Of a DNA stretch of 47,232 nucleotides, positions 24,409 to 33,481 are shown one piece after another. Numbering within the stretch: position 1 is the first letter of the stretch; every line of letters starts with the position of its first letter. This DNA is from Thermoplasmata archaeon (GTDB taxonomy: Archaea; Thermoplasmatota; Thermoplasmata; Halarchaeoplasmatales; Halarchaeoplasmataceae), in NCBI GenBank assembly GCA_003551675.1, contig PUNG01000020.1:1-47232 (forward strand), written 5' to 3'. Under the pieces are notes generated by a model. That model saw only the letters and a list, made by a program, of their open reading frames with translations. It was not told where the DNA came from and made no database searches. The position numbers were made by a program, and so were the translations under genes.

Positions 24409-25068
24409 CTAAGCTTCGCTTTCAGCCACTATCTTTTTTTTTCGTTTTTGTTCGTTCGCGGTTTCCAATTTATCTGGTCTTTCCCTTTTGATAAAACCGT
24501 TAGCTCGATCTTCTTTTTCTAATATATCTTCTATCTCCTTTCGAGCTTGGGGGATGGGCTGGGTGGTATCGATCCTATGCCAATCCTCTACCATGGATAA
24601 GGCCTTCTTTTTTACCTTGATAAGATCTTTTTTGTTTTCGAATATTTCGGTCTCCTCTCTTTCATCTTCTACTCTTCTTAAAGCTTCATCAGGGTCAACG
24701 TCTAAAAAGAACATATAGTTCGATGTAGGAAAGATCTTTGAGCACACGGTGTAGAGTTTTTTTACCATGGAACGCGGAAGATAAGCTATTCCACATAAGT
24801 ATCTCACAAAGATCACCGTGTCTGCCTTTCCATAATAATTGATGAGTGAATAGAAAACGTCTAGTGCAAAAAAGATGCTCGCTTTGGTCTTAGATAGTTT
24901 ACCTCCTTCCAGTAGTGCTTTTTTCGCTTGGTATCCGAACATGTTGTCCGTGGAAGGATGTGAACGGATTATCACCTTTTCTCCTTTCTTTTCATATCTT
25001 CGTTTTATGAGCAGAGCATGTGTATCTTTTCCTGCTGCATCCAATCCGTCCACTACTATAAATCGCAT
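24409..25068 (-). CDS. Thymidylate kinase-like protein
   Basis: A 219-residue P-loop nucleoside-monophosphate kinase. The P-loop reads DGLDAAGKDTHA near residue 7. LSKTKASIFFALD and FVRYLCGIAYLP match the substrate-binding stretches of thymidylate kinase, but the usual DR motif is replaced by VR. The late FLDVDPDEALRRV block is typical. The C-terminal 30 residues are a basic tail (EQKRKKKIVAESEA). dTMP phosphorylation is likely but not certain. The upstream lipid-kinase-like gene ends one base before its start, so they share an operon. Confidence 0.75.
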   Translation of the reverse strand: MRFIVVDGLDAAGKDTHALLIKRRYEKKGEKVIIRSHPSTDNMFGYQAKKALLEGGKLSKTKASIFFALDVFYSLINYYGKADTVIFVRYLCGIAYLPRSMVKKLYTVCSKIFPTSNYMFFLDVDPDEALRRVEDEREETEIFENKKDLIKVKKKALSMVEDWHRIDTTQPIPQARKEIEDILEKEDRANGFIKRERPDKLETANEQKRKKKIVAESEA

Positions 25069-25069
25069 C

Positions 25070-25753
25070 TTATACGACGGAGTGAACCATGGTATAATAA
25101 ATTATCGCCGTAAGTATGGCTATGGTCAGGTTGTCGAATCCCCTTCCTATGACGGCCTCTATGACCGTTGCGGAGAGTGAGACCACGAATATAACATAAA
25201 GTGCAGGCATGTTCACACCGAAGTACAAGAGGATAAAAGGTATAACGGCAAAAGTGGTGACGAACATAGTCATAGACCCTTCTAAACTCTTTTCACAGGA
25301 CGGTAAGAGGGAGAACTTGTATTTCCCGTATTTTTTCCCTACGTATCCCGCCATCCCGTCTCCGTAGGACATGGCCGCGATACCGATGGCGATCACCTCC
25401 GGCGTTTCAAAAAAGAAAAAAGCCAGTACCGTCCAAGATATAGCATAGTAAAAAAGACCGAGATCATGCCCCTTTGATGACAGTTTACTGGTGATCTCTA
25501 GGGGAGAACTCTCGCTTATAAGAAAAGTCAGTATCACGAAAGGAAATGCGGCGTATAATACCATGGCTCTTCTAGTATCGAATAAAGGAAGTAAAAATAT
25601 TATATTGCCCACCATAAAGTGAAGAAATTTTCTGCCGAAGAACGGTCTCTCTTTTAAAGCTACGGTACATAACAGCAACAGCAATCCTACATAGATGTAT
25701 ACTGACAAGACACCTATCATATCTCCAGATATAAAGGAGGCGTTGGATAACAT
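25070..25753 (-). CDS. Phytol/dolichol kinase-family membrane protein
   Basis: A polytopic membrane protein of about 227 residues in the CTP-dependent polyprenol/phytol kinase group. RKFLHFMVGN (about 40) and the cytidylyltransferase-like block SYGDGMAGYVGKKYG with KSLEGSMTMF (about 135-160) are diagnostic, followed by EAVIGRGFDNLTIAI. Six to seven hydrophobic segments are visible. It probably phosphorylates an isoprenoid alcohol for lipid or glycosylation pathways. The ORF-track start is TTG at 25756; the adjacent ATG at 25753 is preferred. It is first in an operon with the thymidylate kinase-like gene. Confidence 0.82.
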   Translation of the reverse strand: MLSNASFISGDMIGVLSVYIYVGLLLLLCTVALKERPFFGRKFLHFMVGNIIFLLPLFDTRRAMVLYAAFPFVILTFLISESSPLEITSKLSSKGHDLGLFYYAISWTVLAFFFFETPEVIAIGIAAMSYGDGMAGYVGKKYGKYKFSLLPSCEKSLEGSMTMFVTTFAVIPFILLYFGVNMPALYVIFVVSLSATVIEAVIGRGFDNLTIAILTAIIYYTMVHSVV

Positions 25754-25806
25754 CAACTCGTTATCGATATGATATATTTAAAGATAAGTATCGTTAAGCC
25801 ATTTCA

Positions 25807-25814
25807 TTTATATA
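25807..25814 (+). promoter_or_regulatory. TATA box of glnA
   Basis: TTTATATA ends 27 nt before the glnA ATG, giving a leaderless transcript. A second AT-rich block (TATATTTAAAG, about 25767-25777) can serve the divergent lipid-kinase-like gene. Confidence 0.65.
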
Positions 25815-25841
25815 CTTCTCTTTCATTCGGGTTGAAGTTGA

Positions 25842-27188
25842 ATGGTCATAACGCAAGGTGATATCTTGAAAAAAAACGAATTGATAGAAGAGGTAAAAGA
25901 AAAAAAAGTTAGGTTTGTAGAGATGCAGTTCATGGATCTTCTCGGAGGGGTCAAATCCGTATCTATTCCCACCTCACATCTGGAACGTGCCATAGAAGAA
26001 GGTGTTCTTTTTGACGGTTCGTCTATAATGGGTTACGCTACCATCGACGAATCTGACCTGAGAGCCTATCCCGACCTAGATACTTTTCTTGTATTTCCAT
26101 GGATCGAAGAAAAGATCAAGACGGGCCGGTTGATATGTGATATCTACACATCGGACGGAGAAAGATTCGAAGGGGATCCTAGATTCATACTTCAAAGTCA
26201 GATGGCTAAAGCGGAGAAAAAAGGTTACGAGTTCAATGTAGGTCCCGAGTACGAATTTTTTCTGTTCAAAACCGACGAAAACGGAAGGCCTACGGTCAAG
26301 CCCGATGACAACGGAGGCTATTTCGATCTGATGCCGCTGGATAGAGCAGATAAAGTCAGAAAAGAGTGCAATCTTTATTTCGATGATATGGGGTTCGAAG
26401 TAGAAGCGTCACATCACGAGGGTGCAGCGGGTCAACATGAGATAGACCTCAGGTTCGACGACGGTCTTACCATAGCGGACCAAATCATGACTCTTAAACA
26501 TACTATAAAGACGGTAGCCAAATTGAACGGACTCCACGCAACGTTCATGCCCAAACCCATCGCCGATGTTAACGGTACTGGGATGCATATACACCAAAGC
26601 TTGTTGGGTGAGAACAAGAATTACTTTTATGATGAAGATGATCCAGAGGGTTTGAGTGATCTAGCTCGCTATTACATCGGAGGACTTTTGAAGCATGCAC
26701 GGGAGATGAACGCAGTTCAAAATTCCTGGGTCAATTCGTATAAGAGGTTGATCCCGGGTTATGAGGCTCCTGTTTATGTTTCCTGGGCATATCTTAATCG
26801 GAGTGTGCTAGCTAGGGTACCTGCAGGTAGAGGTATGGGAACCAGAGTTGAGATAAGGAATCCTGATCCCGCAGGTAACCCCTATCTTCAATTTGCTCTT
26901 CTGCTGCGGGCGGGTCTTGACGGTATAGAAAATGAGATCGAACCCGGTGAACCTGTAAAAGAAGATCTTTTTTCCATGTCGAAGGAAGAACGAAAGGAAA
27001 GAGGTATCGAATCATTACCTTACAACCTAGGTCATGCTTTATTGGTGATGGAAGAGAGCGATTTTGTGAAAGATATCTTGGGAGAACACACCTTTCAACA
27101 TTATCTCCACAATAAAAAAGAGGAGTGGCGCGAGTATAGAAAACAGGTGACCCGATGGGAGATAGATAAATACCTCCCTCACCTGTAG
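25842..27188 (+). CDS. glnA: Glutamine synthetase type I
   Basis: It makes glutamine from glutamate, ammonia and ATP. Motifs are FDGSSIMGYATIDESD, GPEYEFFLF, GAAGQHEIDLRF, GMHIHQSL, the ATP-binding NSYKRLIPGYEAPVY and the glutamate-flap region. The 448 residues end in the GSI-alpha pattern WREYRKQVTRWEIDKYL. The adenylylation-site insert of the GSI-beta class is not evident, so feedback control is probably direct. A TATA box lies 27 nt upstream. The phosphoesterase gene follows after 19 bp and may be co-transcribed. Confidence 0.97.
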   Translation: MVITQGDILKKNELIEEVKEKKVRFVEMQFMDLLGGVKSVSIPTSHLERAIEEGVLFDGSSIMGYATIDESDLRAYPDLDTFLVFPWIEEKIKTGRLICDIYTSDGERFEGDPRFILQSQMAKAEKKGYEFNVGPEYEFFLFKTDENGRPTVKPDDNGGYFDLMPLDRADKVRKECNLYFDDMGFEVEASHHEGAAGQHEIDLRFDDGLTIADQIMTLKHTIKTVAKLNGLHATFMPKPIADVNGTGMHIHQSLLGENKNYFYDEDDPEGLSDLARYYIGGLLKHAREMNAVQNSWVNSYKRLIPGYEAPVYVSWAYLNRSVLARVPAGRGMGTRVEIRNPDPAGNPYLQFALLLRAGLDGIENEIEPGEPVKEDLFSMSKEERKERGIESLPYNLGHALLVMEESDFVKDILGEHTFQHYLHNKKEEWREYRKQVTRWEIDKYLPHL

Positions 27189-27207
27189 GTATCGTAGAGA
27201 TAAAAAA

Positions 27208-27933
27208 ATGGAACCCATCTGGAATCGCCGACTTTTGAAGGCTGAAGACAATCTAGTAGTAGCGGATATCCACCTGGGTTATGAAAGAGAACTAGAAAAG
27301 AAGGGAATAAACATCCCTGACCAGTCTGACCGTATGACAAAGTCCATCTATGAGATGCTCGAAAAAAAAGATGTAAAACGCCTCATAATCGATGGTGATT
27401 TTAAGCACAATATCCCTAAAGCTACGTGGCAGGAGTATAGGGACATACCGAGGATGGTGGACGAGTGGTTGAAAGTTGTAGATGAGATACATCTGATCCC
27501 GGGTAATCACGACGGAGGCATATCCAAATATATTCCGTCGGATGTGGTAGTGCACGATCCCAGCGGAACGGTGATCGATGAGATAGGTTTTTTCCACGGC
27601 CACGCGACTCCTTCTGAAAAAGTACTCTCAACAAAGAAAGTCGTTCTCGCTCATGTTCACCCTGCCGTCTCCTTTATAGATTCTTTTAAAAACAAGGAGA
27701 AAAAGGAATGCTGGATCAGGTTGGATTACCAGTGGGAAGGAGGAAAGGGTGAAGCCATAGTCATGCCTCATTTTAATCCTCTTTTAGGCGGTATCAGCGT
27801 CAATGTTCGGAAAGACCCTTATATGGGACCGTTCCTGAGAAATAAAAGATTGAGTAAAGAAAAGTTGTATCTACTCGACGGAACTTATCTTGGGTTTAGA
27901 GAAGATATGATACCGGATCAAGGTGTGAAATAA
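27208..27933 (+). CDS. Archaeal metallophosphoesterase (COG1407-type)
   Basis: A 241-residue calcineurin-like phosphoesterase. The five metal-binding blocks appear in order: DIHLGYE, DGDFKHN, PGNHD, HGHA and LAHVHP. This pattern with GD-x-KH is typical of the ICC-like archaeal family, members of which are often found near DNA repair helicases. Substrate unknown. Its 3' end overlaps the convergent DUF2148 gene by 16 bp. The start has no strong ribosome-binding site. Confidence 0.87.
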   Translation: MEPIWNRRLLKAEDNLVVADIHLGYERELEKKGINIPDQSDRMTKSIYEMLEKKDVKRLIIDGDFKHNIPKATWQEYRDIPRMVDEWLKVVDEIHLIPGNHDGGISKYIPSDVVVHDPSGTVIDEIGFFHGHATPSEKVLSTKKVVLAHVHPAVSFIDSFKNKEKKECWIRLDYQWEGGKGEAIVMPHFNPLLGGISVNVRKDPYMGPFLRNKRLSKEKLYLLDGTYLGFREDMIPDQGVK

Positions 27934-28451
27934 TTTTTATCTTTGACAACTTTTGTGGTGACGGCTAGACATATATTAGCATCTATAAGGCCAAGGTGTT
28001 TAGCGGCTAGACCTCCTCTTATGGATATATCAGGTTGAAATCCGTGTATATCCGCGGTACTCAAAGAGTTACCTAAAGCGGTACCAAGGTCCAACAATCT
28101 GAAGGTGCAGTTAGGTCCTTTAAAGATATCTTCAGTCTCTTCAGCATCCGATAGTTCATTACAATCGTCGTAACCACAGGCCCTACAGTTCAACCCTAAA
28201 GGAGGGTGTTCGTTCAAACCGATGAGTATCACTTCTTCCGATGCCTCTACGGCTTCGCCTTTTTCGCTGTACGTCTCATCTTCCAACTCGTTGGATAGTT
28301 GAAACATCTCCTCAGCTAGCATCTCTCTTTCTGCGTCGTCGAGTACCACTATATCAAGATAGTCTCCCGATGCTTTGGGGGAACTTTCGGCCGATATCTT
28401 CATGAGGTTTGAAACTATCCTACTGACTTTTTCTTCTTTCAATTTACCCAC
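27918..28451 (-). CDS. DUF2148 ferredoxin-like domain protein
   Basis: A 177-residue protein with the Cys-rich core GLNCRACGYDDCNEL (about 97-111) and a later GPNCTFRLLDLG, characteristic of DUF2148/COG4739 proteins predicted to bind an Fe-S cluster. The C-terminal AKHLGLIDANICLAVTTK segment is also conserved in the family. Function is unknown. The start is GTG at 28451; no better ATG lies near. It may share a transcript with the membrane protein gene 54 bp upstream. Confidence 0.85.
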   Translation of the reverse strand: MGKLKEEKVSRIVSNLMKISAESSPKASGDYLDIVVLDDAEREMLAEEMFQLSNELEDETYSEKGEAVEASEEVILIGLNEHPPLGLNCRACGYDDCNELSDAEETEDIFKGPNCTFRLLDLGTALGNSLSTADIHGFQPDISIRGGLAAKHLGLIDANICLAVTTKVVKDKNYFTP

Positions 28452-28505
28452 CTTATGAGGGATGATGTCGGTATGATATTAAATTTCCCCCTGGCCTTTT
28501 GTGAC

Positions 28506-28928
28506 CTAAATCTCAAGACCCCTGTCGAATGTGGCGAGTAGGGCCAAAGCACCTCCGAAAAGAGCCACTAACCCCGCTAGTATCCCTACGATACCGCCAA
28601 AAGTCACCAAGACTATAGAAAAGATCAGGGATAGAACGGCCCACTTTTTTGCTTCTAGGTCTCTTTTTATCCTCGAGTAGGAGATCAAAATAGCTAATCC
28701 AAAGACGACGTTTATGACCAGATGAAAGATGAGAGCGGCACGGAAGTCGCCGATGACTGAAAGCACGAAATGAAGTGTTCCTATACCCAACGCCATGTAT
28801 CCTGAGATCACCAGCAAGATGGAGTGGAGTGATAGTTTTTCAAGTTCGTCGGCAGATCTAGGAGAGTACTCGATCAACTCTTGGAGATCCTTTGTCATCT
28901 TGTCTAAGACCTGGTTTTGATCGACCAT
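28506..28928 (-). CDS. Small four-helix membrane protein, unknown
   Basis: A 140-residue protein with a soluble N-terminal segment (KDLQELIEYSPRSADELEKL) followed by about four hydrophobic helices (SILLVISGYMALG, AALIFHLVINVVFG, WAVLSLIFSIVLV, GILAGLVALFGGAL). No family recognised. It lies upstream of the DUF2148 gene on the same strand and divergent from dtdA with a short intergenic region. Confidence 0.7.
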   Translation of the reverse strand: MVDQNQVLDKMTKDLQELIEYSPRSADELEKLSLHSILLVISGYMALGIGTLHFVLSVIGDFRAALIFHLVINVVFGLAILISYSRIKRDLEAKKWAVLSLIFSIVLVTFGGIVGILAGLVALFGGALALLATFDRGLEI

Positions 28929-29001
28929 CGTACCGAGTATGCTTTTTACCTATAAATCATTTATCAAAAGATATATCTAAACGGCCTCGTTAAGTCTTAC
29001 C

Positions 29002-29853
29002 ATGAGATTGATCGTTTCTTCGGACCAGGATGAGGCCAGCAAAAACATACTGTCCCGCATGCTTGAAAAGGGGGACGGATGGGAAGAGATCGACGAATTT
29101 CAAAATAATCCCGTTTACAAAAATGGAAACGATCACATGGTCATGGTAGAAAATCATCACATATATTGTGATGATCTCGATGAAGAGGTACAGGATACGT
29201 TAAACATCGAGTTCGACGAGCTGGTTTTCATCTCAAGGCATTCTTCAAAGGCAGGTGTTGATTCTCTGACAGTGCATCCCATCGGCAACTACGGCGAGGC
29301 AAAATTTGGTGGATCGGATGAAAAACTCGTTCTTTGTTCACCATACAAGATGACAAGGGCATTGTTGATATTGAAGGATAGAGCGGAGAAAAAAGAGCTC
29401 GACGACGAGTATGAGATATCGTTGGAAGCGACGCATCACGGGCCTTTTTTAAAAAAGCCTACTTACTACATAGAGATAGGCAGCGACAGTGGTGCATGGA
29501 CGGATAAAAGAGCCGGTGAGGTCATCGCAGAGACGGTCATGAGTAAAATGGTCAAAGGTAAAGTAGATAAAAAAGAGCCCGTGGTCGTGGGTATCGGAGG
29601 AGGACATTATGCACCTCGTTTCAGTCAGTTGGCCTTGAGAAGAAAGGTATCCATAGGTCATATGGTACCGGACTGGGGCCTTAAATACCTGACAAGAGAA
29701 AGTTTTGGAGAGTTGGTTAAAAAGACTCCTGATCTAGATCACGTATATTTCGACAGGAGCAGTACTTCTGGCAAAGAAAGAGAAAGAGTAAGATCTTGGG
29801 CCCAAGAGTATGACCTTAGCGTGGCGAGAGCTGATCACTTCGAGGAAAGGTGA
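29002..29853 (+). CDS. dtdA: D-aminoacyl-tRNA deacylase (archaeal DtdA)
   Basis: It hydrolyses D-amino acids mischarged on tRNA, a proofreading enzyme of archaea and plants (GEK1/COG1650). Motifs LEATHHGPF (about 142) and GIGGGHYAPRFSQLAL (about 200) with GHMVPDWGLKYL are diagnostic and carry the zinc-binding His residues. Length 283 is usual. It converges with the HPS-RraA gene, nine bases apart. Confidence 0.94.
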   Translation: MRLIVSSDQDEASKNILSRMLEKGDGWEEIDEFQNNPVYKNGNDHMVMVENHHIYCDDLDEEVQDTLNIEFDELVFISRHSSKAGVDSLTVHPIGNYGEAKFGGSDEKLVLCSPYKMTRALLILKDRAEKKELDDEYEISLEATHHGPFLKKPTYYIEIGSDSGAWTDKRAGEVIAETVMSKMVKGKVDKKEPVVVGIGGGHYAPRFSQLALRRKVSIGHMVPDWGLKYLTRESFGELVKKTPDLDHVYFDRSSTSGKERERVRSWAQEYDLSVARADHFEER

Positions 29854-29862
29854 TCTTCGGGG

Positions 29863-31179
29863 TCACTTTTTCTTTTCCCATCTTTCGAGTTCCATCACTA
29901 CGGAGAGCGTTCTTCCCTCTTTTATCTCCTCTCTCACCCTGTTCTCTCTCTCCATAACGTCCAAAGAACGGTTGGCCACCTGCAGCGCTTCTTCTTTTGG
30001 AACCACTACGACTCCACTGTCGTCACCTATTATCCAGTCACCTGGTTTTACTTTTCTACCTCCACAGATTATCTTGTCATCCAGGGCGCCGTATCCCTTG
30101 GGGTCGCCGGCGTTGGATGCTATGTATCTTGCGAAGATGGGGAGACCTAACTCTTTTATATCATCCACATCACGGACTGCGCCGTCGATCACCACTCCTT
30201 CGATGCCTTTCTGTTTACAGGACCAGGATGCGAGTTCTCCCCACACGGCCGTTTTACCTCCGCCCGCATCGATGACGATAACTTGGTTCTGATCCGCTTC
30301 TTCGATGGCCTCGACCGGCTTGGCCCAGTCGCCGTCCACAGTTCTGACCGTGAATGCTCTACCGATGATTTTTTTACCTTCGGTGGTAACGGGTCTTATG
30401 CCTTTCATACAGGGTTCCCTGTGCATGGCATCCGAAATATTTGGTGTTGATACGTCTTGGAACACGTTTCTTATCTCGGCACTCCCTCTCTTTTTCTTGA
30501 TTTCCGACTTTATACTTACGCCTTCCGAGATAGCTTTTTTCAGGTCTTGAGTCGCCTTTTTCACGTCTTTAGCTTTTATGATGGCGCCTCCTACTATGAT
30601 TATATCCGCACCATTTTTTACTATATCTGGAGCAGTTTCTGAGTTCAACCCACCAGCCGCCGCTATGGGAAGGTGAGTCGCGCCAGAGATATTTTTGACA
30701 AGTTCACTAGGATCCATCCCTTTCATCTGGGCATCCACTCCTACGTGGACTCCTATGTAGTTCACACCCAACTCGGTCACTTCTTTTGCTCTTTTCACTT
30801 TATCTTCTACTTGGATCAGGTCGGCAAGGATCTCCGCGTCGTAATTTTTTGCGGATCTTATGCCTTCTTTTAGAGTTTCATCGTCTGCAGCCCCTAGTAT
30901 ACCTATTATGTCCGCCCCGGCTTTTGCCGCCATCTCCACTTCTACACTTCCCACGTCCATGGTCTTCATGTCGGCGACTATCTTTTTTTTAGGGAATTCC
31001 TTTTTCAATCTTCGTACGGCGTTCATCCCTTCCGATTTTATAAGAGGTGTTCCGGCCTCGACCCAGTCCACACCTCCTTCGACTGCCTTTTTTCCGATCC
31101 TTACCGCTCTCTTTATATTCATCAGGTCCAAAGCGACTTGTAGTTTGGGATGTTCTTCTTCACTTTTTGTCTCCATCAT
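29863..31179 (-). CDS. 3-hexulose-6-phosphate synthase / RraA-like fusion
   Basis: A two-domain enzyme of 438 residues. The N-terminal half (about 10-215) is hexulose-6-phosphate synthase of the OMP decarboxylase superfamily, with the D-x-K-x-x-D signature in VADMKTMDVG and the phosphate loop IIVGGAII. In archaea it works backward, releasing formaldehyde and ribulose 5-phosphate. The C-terminal half (about 225-438) is RraA-like/dimethylmenaquinone methyltransferase-like (CMKGIRPV, IVIDAGGGKTAVWGELAS, VVIDGAVRDVDDI), probably an aldolase or scaffold rather than an RNase E regulator. The fusion is known in other archaea. Two adjacent ATGs are possible starts. Confidence 0.92.
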   Translation of the reverse strand: MMETKSEEEHPKLQVALDLMNIKRAVRIGKKAVEGGVDWVEAGTPLIKSEGMNAVRRLKKEFPKKKIVADMKTMDVGSVEVEMAAKAGADIIGILGAADDETLKEGIRSAKNYDAEILADLIQVEDKVKRAKEVTELGVNYIGVHVGVDAQMKGMDPSELVKNISGATHLPIAAAGGLNSETAPDIVKNGADIIIVGGAIIKAKDVKKATQDLKKAISEGVSIKSEIKKKRGSAEIRNVFQDVSTPNISDAMHREPCMKGIRPVTTEGKKIIGRAFTVRTVDGDWAKPVEAIEEADQNQVIVIDAGGGKTAVWGELASWSCKQKGIEGVVIDGAVRDVDDIKELGLPIFARYIASNAGDPKGYGALDDKIICGGRKVKPGDWIIGDDSGVVVVPKEEALQVANRSLDVMERENRVREEIKEGRTLSVVMELERWEKKK

Positions 31180-31286
31180 CTCACCTTTACCGCGACTAAA
31201 ACCGTACCGTGAGATAAAAAATTATGGTTTAAAATGGCCAAAAATAAAAAGTAGCAGTACCTTATTTACGGTCATAGTGATATGAC

Positions 31287-32072
31287 ATGGCAAAAGAAAA
31301 ACTTACCTATGAGAACGATATTGCTTTTGATGTAGTATTGGAGGATGATGAGGTACCGGATTATGATATATTGGTCGCGGGTTTTCCCGGCACTGGTTTG
31401 ATAGGTGGTATAGCCTCCGAACAATTGATAAATACTCTTGATCTAAAACAGGTGGCGTCCGTACACTGTGATAAATTTCCTCCCACTGCGGTGATATTCG
31501 ACGGCATACCCAGGAGGCCCGTACGGTTTTTTGCCGGTGAGAAATTCTTACTGGTAAAATCCGATATGATCATACCTCCGAACTTGACGGCAAATCTTGC
31601 CGAGACCATAATCGACTTCGCCCTGGATTGCAATGTCGAAGAAGTGATCATATTCGACGGCATACCGAAAAGTGAAAACGCGGAGAAGTCGGTTGAACTA
31701 GAAGGGGAAAGAAAGGTATGGGGCGTTTTGAGCTCACACAAAGCAAAAGAGGGAGCTGAAGAATTGAACATAGATATCATCTCAAGAGGAGCGGTTTCTG
31801 GTATATCCAGCTCTTTATTGCTCGATGCAAATGAGAAAGAAGTCAAGGCCATAGGCATGTTGGTCGAGGGTAATCCCAATATGCCGGATCCTAGAGCATC
31901 TGCGATATTGTTGCAAAGATTTTCCGAGTACAGAGGGATCGATATAGAGACGGAAATGCTCTTGGAAAGCGCTGAGCAATTGGAAGAACAGTACGCACAG
32001 ATGGTGGATCAGGCTAACAAGGCTCAGGACGACATGGAACGAAAATCTGCACACCCGCCGTTGTATGGATAA
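31287..32072 (+). CDS. PAC2-family protein (proteasome assembly chaperone-like)
   Basis: A 261-residue protein of the PAC2 fold (COG2047), related to eukaryotic proteasome assembly chaperone 2. Features include DILVAGFPGTGLIGGIASEQLI at the N-terminus, IIFDGIP twice, SGISSSLLLDA and the late NMPDPRASAILLQRF. A C-terminal coiled coil (LEEQYAQMVDQANKA) follows. Whether archaeal members assist proteasome assembly is not proven. It overlaps or abuts the NUDIX gene. Confidence 0.9.
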   Translation: MAKEKLTYENDIAFDVVLEDDEVPDYDILVAGFPGTGLIGGIASEQLINTLDLKQVASVHCDKFPPTAVIFDGIPRRPVRFFAGEKFLLVKSDMIIPPNLTANLAETIIDFALDCNVEEVIIFDGIPKSENAEKSVELEGERKVWGVLSSHKAKEGAEELNIDIISRGAVSGISSSLLLDANEKEVKAIGMLVEGNPNMPDPRASAILLQRFSEYRGIDIETEMLLESAEQLEEQYAQMVDQANKAQDDMERKSAHPPLYG

Positions 32073-32073
32073 A

Positions 32074-32496
32074 ATGATGGACGAAGTATCTGCAGGTATC
32101 ATCGCGTACAGGGCTGAAAGTCCTAGGAAGTATCTCTTACTTCTTTATCCCGCGGGCCATTGGGACTTCCCCAAGGGTCACATCGAGCAGGGCGAAAATG
32201 AGAGAGATACGGCCTTGAGAGAGTTGAGAGAAGAAACAGGCATAGCTAGTGACGAGCTGGAGCTGAAAGACGGTTTTAAAGAAGAGATCGAGTACTTTTT
32301 CAAAAAAAGGAACGAACTCTCTCATAAAAAGGTCATCTATCTTCTTGGAGAGACGGAAAAAAAGGATGTATCCATCTCCAACGAACATCGTGGTTTCATA
32401 TGGCTGCCCTTTGAAGAGGCAAAAGAAAAGGTCACGTTCAGGAACGCAAAAAATCTACTCGAAAAAGCTAAGGACTATCTCGAAGAAGAGGAGTGA
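32074..32496 (+). CDS. NUDIX hydrolase, Ap4A-hydrolase-like
   Basis: A 140-residue NUDIX enzyme. The full NUDIX box G-x5-E-x7-REL-x-EE-x-GI is present (GHIEQGENERDTALRELREE), preceded by WDFPKGH as in asymmetric diadenosine-tetraphosphatases. It likely hydrolyses Ap4A or a similar nucleoside polyphosphate. Three in-frame ATGs exist (32065, 32074, 32077). 32065 overlaps the PAC2 stop by eight bases, whereas 32074 starts one base after it and matches the family N-terminus better. Confidence 0.9.
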   Translation: MMDEVSAGIIAYRAESPRKYLLLLYPAGHWDFPKGHIEQGENERDTALRELREETGIASDELELKDGFKEEIEYFFKKRNELSHKKVIYLLGETEKKDVSISNEHRGFIWLPFEEAKEKVTFRNAKNLLEKAKDYLEEEE

Positions 32497-32519
32497 TGAT
32501 GTTACCGCTCAATAATACA

Positions 32520-32532
32520 TAAATATTAAATA
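32520..32532 (+). promoter_or_regulatory. TATA region upstream of purC
   Basis: TAAATATTAAATA lies 43-55 nt before the purC ATG, so the transcript would carry a leader of roughly 20 nt. It is the only strong AT element in the gap and probably drives the purC-argF-aminotransferase operon. Confidence 0.45.
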
Positions 32533-32574
32533 CACATCCCATATCGTACAACCCTAAGATTTTGGTGCTGCCAT

Positions 32575-33477
32575 ATGAAGAAGTTGATAAGGAAAGGAAA
32601 AGTCAAAGAGGTTTACGAGGTGAGCAAAGACCGTTTAGAATTTCTGTTCACAGATAACATCTCCGTTTTCGATAAGGTCGTGCCCAACGAGATACCAAGG
32701 AAGGGTGAGACGCTCTGTAAGACTTCTTCTTACTGGTTCGAGAAGCTGGAGGGCTTGGGATACAAGACCCATTTTATAGATAGGATCGATGATAAACAGA
32801 TGGAGGTCAGAAGGGTTGAAGTCATAGGTGATTACGATAAGCTCGATGAAGAAACCACTGATTATCTGATCCCCTTGGAATTCATAGCTAGATATTTTGT
32901 AGCCGGCTCCCTATATGACAAGATAGAGCGTGGAGAAGTAGATCATGAAACGTATGGGTTCAGTGAAAAGCCTGAGTACGGCGATATGCTGCCTGAACCC
33001 TGTTTTGAAGTCACCACTAAATTGGAAGAGTACGATAAGAGATTGACCATGGAAGAGGCTCTTTCCATCTCCGGTCTGACAGAGGTAGAGTTCTTTAAGA
33101 TAAAGGAGATGGTGTTCGCCATAGATGAGATGATAAAGGAGAACGTAGAAAAAAACGATCTTTTACATGTCGACGGTAAGAAAGAATTCGCTATGGATGA
33201 GAACAGGGAACCCATGGTGATCGATACGTTCGGGACCGCCGACGAGGACAGATGGTGGGTAAAAGAAGAGTACCAAAAAGGCGACATAGTTCAGAAAAGC
33301 AAAGAATTCGTCAGGCAGTATTATAGAAAGATAGGTTACCATGAAGAGCTTATGGAGGCCAGGCGTAACGGTAGAGAAGAACCTCCGCTGCCTCCACTGC
33401 CCCCTGACGTGGTGGAAGAAACCACAGAGCTGTATGTGGATATAATGTCTAAACTGACCGATGGTAGATTTAGGTGA
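32575..33477 (+). CDS. purC: SAICAR synthetase PurC
   Basis: It joins aspartate to CAIR in purine synthesis. Motifs are LIRKGKVKEVYEV (ATP loop), FTDNISVFDKVVPNEIPRKG and the pair EVTTKLEEYDKRLT and VIDTFGTADEDRWW. At 300 residues it is of the long type with an extended C-terminus, as in eukaryotes, rather than the 240-residue bacterial form. The argF ATG follows four bases after its stop, so they are co-transcribed. Confidence 0.95.
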   Translation: MKKLIRKGKVKEVYEVSKDRLEFLFTDNISVFDKVVPNEIPRKGETLCKTSSYWFEKLEGLGYKTHFIDRIDDKQMEVRRVEVIGDYDKLDEETTDYLIPLEFIARYFVAGSLYDKIERGEVDHETYGFSEKPEYGDMLPEPCFEVTTKLEEYDKRLTMEEALSISGLTEVEFFKIKEMVFAIDEMIKENVEKNDLLHVDGKKEFAMDENREPMVIDTFGTADEDRWWVKEEYQKGDIVQKSKEFVRQYYRKIGYHEELMEARRNGREEPPLPPLPPDVVEETTELYVDIMSKLTDGRFR

Positions 33478-33481
33478 AAAA

